From: Micromonospora halophytica
GTDB lineage: Bacteria > Actinomycetota > Actinomycetes > Mycobacteriales > Micromonosporaceae
Assembly: GCF_900090245.1 (NCBI RefSeq)
Contig: NZ_FMDN01000002.1
Span: 460,295 to 524,294, forward strand
Length of the DNA: 64,000 nucleotides
Direction: 5' to 3'
Translations under genes and position numbers: made by a program
In this document: positions 59,510 to 64,000 of the stretch, piece by piece
Layout: each line of letters begins with the position of its first letter
Numbering within the stretch: the stretch's first letter is position 1
Notes under the pieces: model-generated
Seen by the model: only the letters and a program-made list of their open reading frames with translations
Database searches by the model: none
What the model was told of the DNA's origin: nothing

Positions 59510-59630
59510 GCCCGGGCGGACTCTGCCGGCGCTCGTCCGTGCTCCGCCGGGCGGCGTCCACCCGGCGCAGGCGGTCGGGTTCACCCTCGACGGCGGCTGT
59601 CGGCTGTCCCGGACGCAACCGGGGGACGGG

Positions 59631-60167
59631 TCAGACGTCCGTCGGGGACGTGGCGACCCGGGCGGCGGCGACCAGCCGGTCGGTCTCGGCCAGCACCGCG
59701 TCGTCGTCGGCCGGGGTGCCCGGATCGAACCGGACCGTCCAGGCCAGGCCGTCCACACCGGCCACCCGCCGGGCCGCGATCCGCCCGGCGCCGCCGGGCA
59801 CCGGGTGGTGCGCGGTGTACGCCACCGATCGGGTGACCCGGGCCCGCACCTGGTGCGGCAGGTCGCCCGGTTCGAGCAGCAGGTACGTCTCGGCGGGACA
59901 GTCGGCGACCACCTGGTAGCCGTCCCGCTCGGTCAGCGGCTCGGCCGGGGTGACGGTCAGCTCACGACCGGACCAGACGGCCTTGAGGATGTCGTGCCAG
60001 CCCAGCCGGTGCCCCCGGCCGGGCAGCCAGAGCCCGAGGTTGCTGGCGACCACCACGCCGTCGCCCTCGCCGTTGCCGGCGGTGGCCCAGGCCAGCACCC
60101 GCTCGTCGGCGGCGAGCGGGGGCCGGGCGGCGGGCGGCAGCTTCGGCTTACGGCTGAACAGTCCCAT
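59631..60167 (-). CDS. Hypothetical protein next to dnaG
   Basis: A 178-residue protein from ATG 60167, whose ATG overlaps the dnaG stop; GGGAGG lies six bases upstream, inside dnaG's end. It contains LAADERVLAWATAGNGEGDGVVVASNLGLWLPGRGHRLGWHDILKAVW, an antiparallel-sheet segment seen in small actinobacterial proteins next to dnaG, and an Asp-rich end. No function is known. The tight overlap with primase points to coordinated expression. Confidence 0.8.
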   Translation of the reverse strand: MGLFSRKPKLPPAARPPLAADERVLAWATAGNGEGDGVVVASNLGLWLPGRGHRLGWHDILKAVWSGRELTVTPAEPLTERDGYQVVADCPAETYLLLEPGDLPHQVRARVTRSVAYTAHHPVPGGAGRIAARRVAGVDGLAWTVRFDPGTPADDDAVLAETDRLVAAARVATSPTDV

Positions 60168-62044
60168 CACAGTCCTCCCGCGGCCTGCTCACGCAGTGCC
60201 CGCGCGTGCTGCTCCAGCGAGAGCAGTTCCCCGAAGAGGGCGAAGTACTCGTCCTTGTTGTTCACCGGGTTGATTCGCTGGATCTTGGATTTCAGGTCTC
60301 GGATCCGGGCGGTGACCGAGCCCCACTGGAGCCGGGCCATGGTCACCGACACGTAGCGCGGGTCGGGCTCCCCGGCGATGCGCAGCGGCTCCACGGCCAG
60401 TTCGCCGACGAGCGCCCGGGCGGCCAGGTCCTCGCAGGCGTCGCGGACCGACTCGATCCACACCGCGCCCCCGGCCGCCGCCGACGCCCCGCCGGCCGCC
60501 GCGATCGCCGCCCGCACCGCCTGGTGCACCGGATGCCGGTACTCCGGCGCCTCGACGGCGTCGAACATCGGCCCGGCCAGCACCGGCTCCTGGAGGGCGA
60601 GCTTCAACGCCTCCCGCTCGACCATCGAGCTGGGGCTGTCCACGGCCGGCTCGGACGCGGCGGCCCGGGACCGGGCCGGGGCACCGGCGCCCCGGTCACC
60701 GGTCGGAGCGTTGCCGGCGGCGAGCACCGCCCGCTGCACCGGCTCGATCTCCATGCCGAGGTCGCCGGCGAGCTTGCGGACGTACTCCGGGCGCTTCTCC
60801 CGGTCCTTGATCTTGGCGACCAGGGGGGCGGCGCGGCGCATCGCCTCCACCCGGCCGTCGACCGTGTCGAGGTCGTACCGGTTGATCACATGGCGCAGCG
60901 CGAAGTCCACCAGCGGCTCGCGGCGGGCGACCAGGTCGCGGACCGCGAGGTCGCCCTTGGCCAGGCGCAGCTCGCACGGGTCCATGTTGTCGGGGCTGAC
61001 CGCGATGAAGGTACGACCCACGAAGCGCTGGTCGTCCTCGAACGCGCGCAGCGCGGCCTTCTGACCGGCGGCGTCCCCGTCGAAGGTGAAGATGATCTCG
61101 CCGGCCACCGCGTCGGTGTCCAGCAGGAGCCGTCGCAGCACGCCGATGTGATCGGCGCCGAAGGCGGTGCCGCAGGTGGCGACCGCCGTCGGCACGCCGG
61201 CCAGGTGACAGGCCATCACATCGGTGTAGCCCTCGACGACGACCACCTTGCCCTGCTTGGCGATCTCCCGCTTGGCCTGGTCGATGCCGTAGAGCACGTG
61301 CGACTTCTTGTAGATCGGCGTCTCGGGGGTGTTGAGGTACTTCGGACCGTCGTCGTCGTCGAAGAGCTTGCGGGCGCCGAAGCCGATCACGTCGCCGGCC
61401 AGGTCGCGGATCGGCCAGAGCAGCCGGCGGCGGAACCGGTCGATCAGCGAGCCCGAGCGGGCCGGGCGGGACAGCCCCGCCGTGACCAGCTCGTCGTGGC
61501 TGAAGCCCTGCTGGCGCAGGTGCTTGGTGAGCAGATCCCAGGCCTCGGGGGCGAACCCGCAGCCGTAGCGCTCGGCGGCGGCCCGGTCGAAGCCGCGCTG
61601 GGCCAGGAACTCCCGCGCCGGCCGCGCACCGGCCGTGGTGAGCTGTGCCTGGTAGAACTCCACCGCGGCGGCGTGCGCGGCCACCAGCCGCTGCCGCTGC
61701 CCCTGCTGGGGGCGGTTGCGCGGGGCGGCCTGGTCGCCCTCCACGTAACGCAACTGCAGGCCGGCCCGGGCGGCGAGCCGCTCGACGGACTCGACGAAGC
61801 TGAGGTGCTCGGCGTCCATCAGGAACTTGATCGCGTCGCCGCCGACCCCGCAGCCGAAGCAGTAGAAGACGTTGCGGGCGGGCGAGACGTTGAACGACGG
61901 GCTCTTCTCGTCGTGGAACGGGCAGAGCCCCTTGAGGTTGCCGCCGCCGGCCGACCGGAGGGTCACCGTGTCCGAGATGACCTCGGCGATGGAGGTGCGC
62001 TCCCGGACCAGCGCGATGTCCTCGTCCCGGATCCGCCCAGCCAT
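60167..62044 (-). CDS. dnaG: DNA primase
   Basis: The 625-residue primase makes RNA primers for replication. Zinc finger: CPFHDEKSPSFNVSPARNVFYCFGCG with Cys/His ligands near residues 40-64. The TOPRIM core has VVVEGYTDVMACHLAG near residue 268-283, with GTAFG and FTFDGDAAGQKAA (metal-binding Asp). The C-terminal helicase-binding part is about 200 residues and diverges, as usual in actinobacteria. Its length and order are normal. The small hypothetical gene at 59631 overlaps its stop. Confidence 0.97.
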   Translation of the reverse strand: MAGRIRDEDIALVRERTSIAEVISDTVTLRSAGGGNLKGLCPFHDEKSPSFNVSPARNVFYCFGCGVGGDAIKFLMDAEHLSFVESVERLAARAGLQLRYVEGDQAAPRNRPQQGQRQRLVAAHAAAVEFYQAQLTTAGARPAREFLAQRGFDRAAAERYGCGFAPEAWDLLTKHLRQQGFSHDELVTAGLSRPARSGSLIDRFRRRLLWPIRDLAGDVIGFGARKLFDDDDGPKYLNTPETPIYKKSHVLYGIDQAKREIAKQGKVVVVEGYTDVMACHLAGVPTAVATCGTAFGADHIGVLRRLLLDTDAVAGEIIFTFDGDAAGQKAALRAFEDDQRFVGRTFIAVSPDNMDPCELRLAKGDLAVRDLVARREPLVDFALRHVINRYDLDTVDGRVEAMRRAAPLVAKIKDREKRPEYVRKLAGDLGMEIEPVQRAVLAAGNAPTGDRGAGAPARSRAAASEPAVDSPSSMVEREALKLALQEPVLAGPMFDAVEAPEYRHPVHQAVRAAIAAAGGASAAAGGAVWIESVRDACEDLAARALVGELAVEPLRIAGEPDPRYVSVTMARLQWGSVTARIRDLKSKIQRINPVNNKDEYFALFGELLSLEQHARALREQAAGGL

Positions 62045-62132
62045 TCAGTGCCACCCCCTCGGCCCTACATCCTGCCCTGCCGGACCGGCGATCCGTAGGG
62101 CGGGGGACGGGCGTGTGGCGAGCGCCCCGGGG

Positions 62133-63782
62133 TCAGCGGGGGCGGCGGTGGAGCCAGCGGGTGACCGGCGGCGGGTCCTCCTCGTCGTACGACCGGGCGG
62201 CCCACACGGCGGCGGCCAGGCCGGACCGGCGGCCCCGGGCCAGCTGCGGGTTGGCCGCCGGATCCCGGCCCATGTCGCGCAGCAGCGCCACGGCCAGCCC
62301 GAGCATCACCACCACGAACGGCAGCGCCACCATGATCGTCGCTTGTTGCAGGGCGGCCAGGCCGCCGGCGAGCAGCAGCGCGGCGGCGACCGCCCCGATC
62401 AGCACACCCCAGAGCACCACGAGCACACGGTGCGGGCGCAGCGCGCCGCCGGAGGTGAGCGAACCCAGCACCAGCGACGCCGAGTCGGCGCTGGTCACGA
62501 AGTAGACCGCGATGAGGACCATGGCCAGCACGCTGGTGACGGTCGCCAGCGGCAGCGCCCCCAGCAGGCCGAACAGCGCCTGCTCGCTGCCCGCCCCGAC
62601 GTCCGCCACCAGGTCGCGGGCGCCGGTGGCCTGGGCGCGCAACGCGCTGCCCCCCAGCACGGCGAACCAGATGGCGCTGGCCCCGCTGGGCACCAGCAGC
62701 ACCCCCACCAGGAACTGGCGCACGGTCCGCCCGCGCGAGATGCGGGCGATGAAGGTGCCGACGAACGGCGCCCAGGAGATCCACCACGCCCAGTAGAAGA
62801 TCGTCCAGCCCCCGAGCCAGGCCGGGTCGGAGAAGGCGCCGGTACGGGTGGACATGAACACCAGGTTGCTCAGGTAGTCGCCGACCGAGGCGGGCAGCAC
62901 CTCCAGCGTGTAGATCGTCGGCCCCACCACGAACACGAAGACCATCAGCAGCACGGCCAGCAGGACGTTGGTGGTGGAGAGCCACTTGACGCCCCGGTGC
63001 AGCCCGGAGAAGGCCGAGACGACGAAGGCCAGGGTGAGCGCGCCGATCACGATCAGCTCCACCGCCCGGGTGTCCGGTACGCCGGCCACCAGGTCCAGAC
63101 CGGCGGCCACCTGGAGCGCGCCGAGACCGAGGCTGGTGGCCGAGCCGAAGACCGTGGCGAAGACGGCGAGCAGATCGACGGCCCGACCGGCAGCCCCGTC
63201 GGCCCGCCCGCCGAGCAGCGGTCGGAACGCGGCCGAGATCCGGTTGTCCCGCCCCTTGCGGAAGGTCGAGTAGGCCAGCGCGAGCGCGGTGACGGCGTAG
63301 ATCCCCCACGGGTGCAGCGTCCAGTGGAAGAGCGTGTACTGCATGGCCGCCGCGCCGGCCGCCGGGGTCTGCGCCTCGACGCCGGTGGCCGGCGGCGGCG
63401 TGGCGTAGTGCTGGATCGGCTCGGCCACCGCGAAGAAGACGAGGCCGATCCCCATCCCGGCGCTGAACATCATGGCGATCCAGGCCAGCGTGCTGAACTC
63501 CGGCTCGTCGTCGTCGGCGCCCAACCGGATCCGGCCGTACCGGGACGCCGCGATGACCACCGCGAGCACCAGGAAGGCGTCCGCCGCGACGACGAAGAAC
63601 CAGCCGAAGGTGTCGATCACCCAGGCCAGCCCGGACTCGCCGAAGTCGGCCAGCGAGCTGCGGGCGGCCACGCCCCAGAGCACGACCGCCAGCACCCCAC
63701 CCACGCCCAGCGCGAGCAGCACCGGATCAGGGCTCCTGGTCGCTGCCGTACCCGCGTCCTCCACCTGCTCCGCCATGGTCAC
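62133..63782 (-). CDS. BCCT-family transporter (betaine/carnitine/choline)
   Basis: A 549-residue membrane protein with 12 predicted helices. FSAGMGIGLVFFAVAEPIQHYATPP near 110-135 is the Gly-rich substrate helix, WTLHPWGIYAVTALALAYSTFRKG follows, and WTIFYWAWWISWAPFVGTFIARISRGRTVRQF near 325-355 is the BCCT aromatic-box signature. It should import a quaternary amine such as glycine betaine with Na or H, as an osmoprotectant. GTG 63782 or ATG 63776 is the start; there is no clear ribosome site. Confidence 0.95.
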   Translation of the reverse strand: MTMAEQVEDAGTAATRSPDPVLLALGVGGVLAVVLWGVAARSSLADFGESGLAWVIDTFGWFFVVAADAFLVLAVVIAASRYGRIRLGADDDEPEFSTLAWIAMMFSAGMGIGLVFFAVAEPIQHYATPPPATGVEAQTPAAGAAAMQYTLFHWTLHPWGIYAVTALALAYSTFRKGRDNRISAAFRPLLGGRADGAAGRAVDLLAVFATVFGSATSLGLGALQVAAGLDLVAGVPDTRAVELIVIGALTLAFVVSAFSGLHRGVKWLSTTNVLLAVLLMVFVFVVGPTIYTLEVLPASVGDYLSNLVFMSTRTGAFSDPAWLGGWTIFYWAWWISWAPFVGTFIARISRGRTVRQFLVGVLLVPSGASAIWFAVLGGSALRAQATGARDLVADVGAGSEQALFGLLGALPLATVTSVLAMVLIAVYFVTSADSASLVLGSLTSGGALRPHRVLVVLWGVLIGAVAAALLLAGGLAALQQATIMVALPFVVVMLGLAVALLRDMGRDPAANPQLARGRRSGLAAAVWAARSYDEEDPPPVTRWLHRRPR

Positions 63783-63864
63783 ATCGTGCCGGTGACCGAC
63801 CCCGCCAGCAGGCGATATCCACCCATCTCACCCACCTCCCCACCCACCCCCACCCGACCCCGAG

Positions 63865-63943
63865 CGCGCGATCTTGCACTTGCGGTCCCGACGAAACGGG
63901 CATGTCGGGGCGAAGGGTCGACCCCAACTGCAAGATCGGCGCG
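63865..63943. repeat. Palindromic intergenic element (GATCTTGCA arms)
   Basis: CGCGCGATCTTGCA (63865-63878) pairs with TGCAAGATCGGCGCG (63929-63943) with one bulge, and an inner stem CCCGAC (63887-63892) / GTCGGG (63904-63909) completes a long hairpin. It is flanked by a C-rich run (about 63820-63860) and a G-rich run (63957-64000) that are also complementary, so the whole 180 bases can fold back. It looks like a dispersed palindromic repeat of the genome. Confidence 0.6.
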
Positions 63944-63956
63944 GGGACGAGGGCCG

Positions 63957-64000
63957 TGGCGGGGGTGGGTGGGGTGGGTGGGGTGGGTGGGGTGGGGGGG
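63957..64000 (+). repeat. G-rich tandem tract, G-quadruplex candidate (cut by window end)
   Basis: At least eight runs of three or more G are separated by single T residues (GGGTGGGG units). Such a pattern fits a G-quadruplex in DNA or RNA. It is the 3' arm of the palindromic element and continues past the window. Confidence 0.7.

Overview
The window is a piece of a high-GC actinomycete chromosome, most likely from the Micromonosporaceae (Micromonospora or a close relative). The reasons are strong G/C bias at third codon positions, many GTG starts and 4-base start/stop overlaps, helix-turn-helix regulators paired with DUF397 proteins, a conservon-type sensor kinase with a Roadblock protein, an F420-type LLM oxidoreductase and a large secreted carbohydrate-enzyme complement. 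This is inference from gene content; no rRNA is present to settle it. I see no integrase, transposase, plasmid origin or CRISPR array.

Layout. 1-4.6 kb: the start of a LuxR/MalT-type ATPase regulator (cut by the window edge), an SRPBCC-like protein with a zinc alcohol dehydrogenase, a saccharopine-dehydrogenase-like protein, and a MerR regulator fused to the last two domains of a DNA sliding clamp. 4.6-10 kb: a hairpin-forming intergenic element, serS, a decayed thioredoxin-like lipoprotein gene, and a two-gene redox unit (NuoF-like flavoprotein with ferredoxin, plus a cytochrome-b-like membrane protein). 10.3-16.3 kb: secreted alpha-amylase, L,D-transpeptidase, DivIVA-like protein, an XRE/DUF397/DUF397 group and a secreted protein of unknown function. 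16.5-25.9 kb: prolyl oligopeptidase, site-2 protease with CBS domains, TetR-controlled SnoaL/DUF1772 genes, AraC regulator, alditol-oxidase-like flavoenzyme, and an LLM oxidoreductase.

26-38 kb is a secreted-enzyme district: alpha-amylase with two CBM20 domains, a glycosidase-like protein behind an Ig-like partner, a chitin-type LPMO, a lipase and a secreted isoamylase-type debranching enzyme. The two amylases and the debranching enzyme share a CTTGCA-type operator at their promoters, so they probably form one starch regulon under a single repressor.

38-52 kb: a PadR-DUF1048-ABC efflux operon with a three-copy operator, a VapBC-like toxin-antitoxin pair, two tRNA genes (CAU and Asn), an FAD amine-oxidase-like protein overlapping an MMPL exporter, a YtxH-like stress protein behind a SigB-like promoter, a histidine kinase that has lost its phosphoacceptor domain, a YihY/BrkB membrane protein and a second ABC-2 export operon.

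52-64 kb: the most unusual unit, a TRAP-TAXI transporter operon (fused permease, binding protein) that continues into a conservon-like sensor kinase (CvnA type), a Roadblock protein (CvnB type) and a second TAXI binding protein. After it come a small hypothetical gene, dnaG, a BCCT transporter, and a palindromic element that ends in a G-quadruplex-like tract at the window edge.
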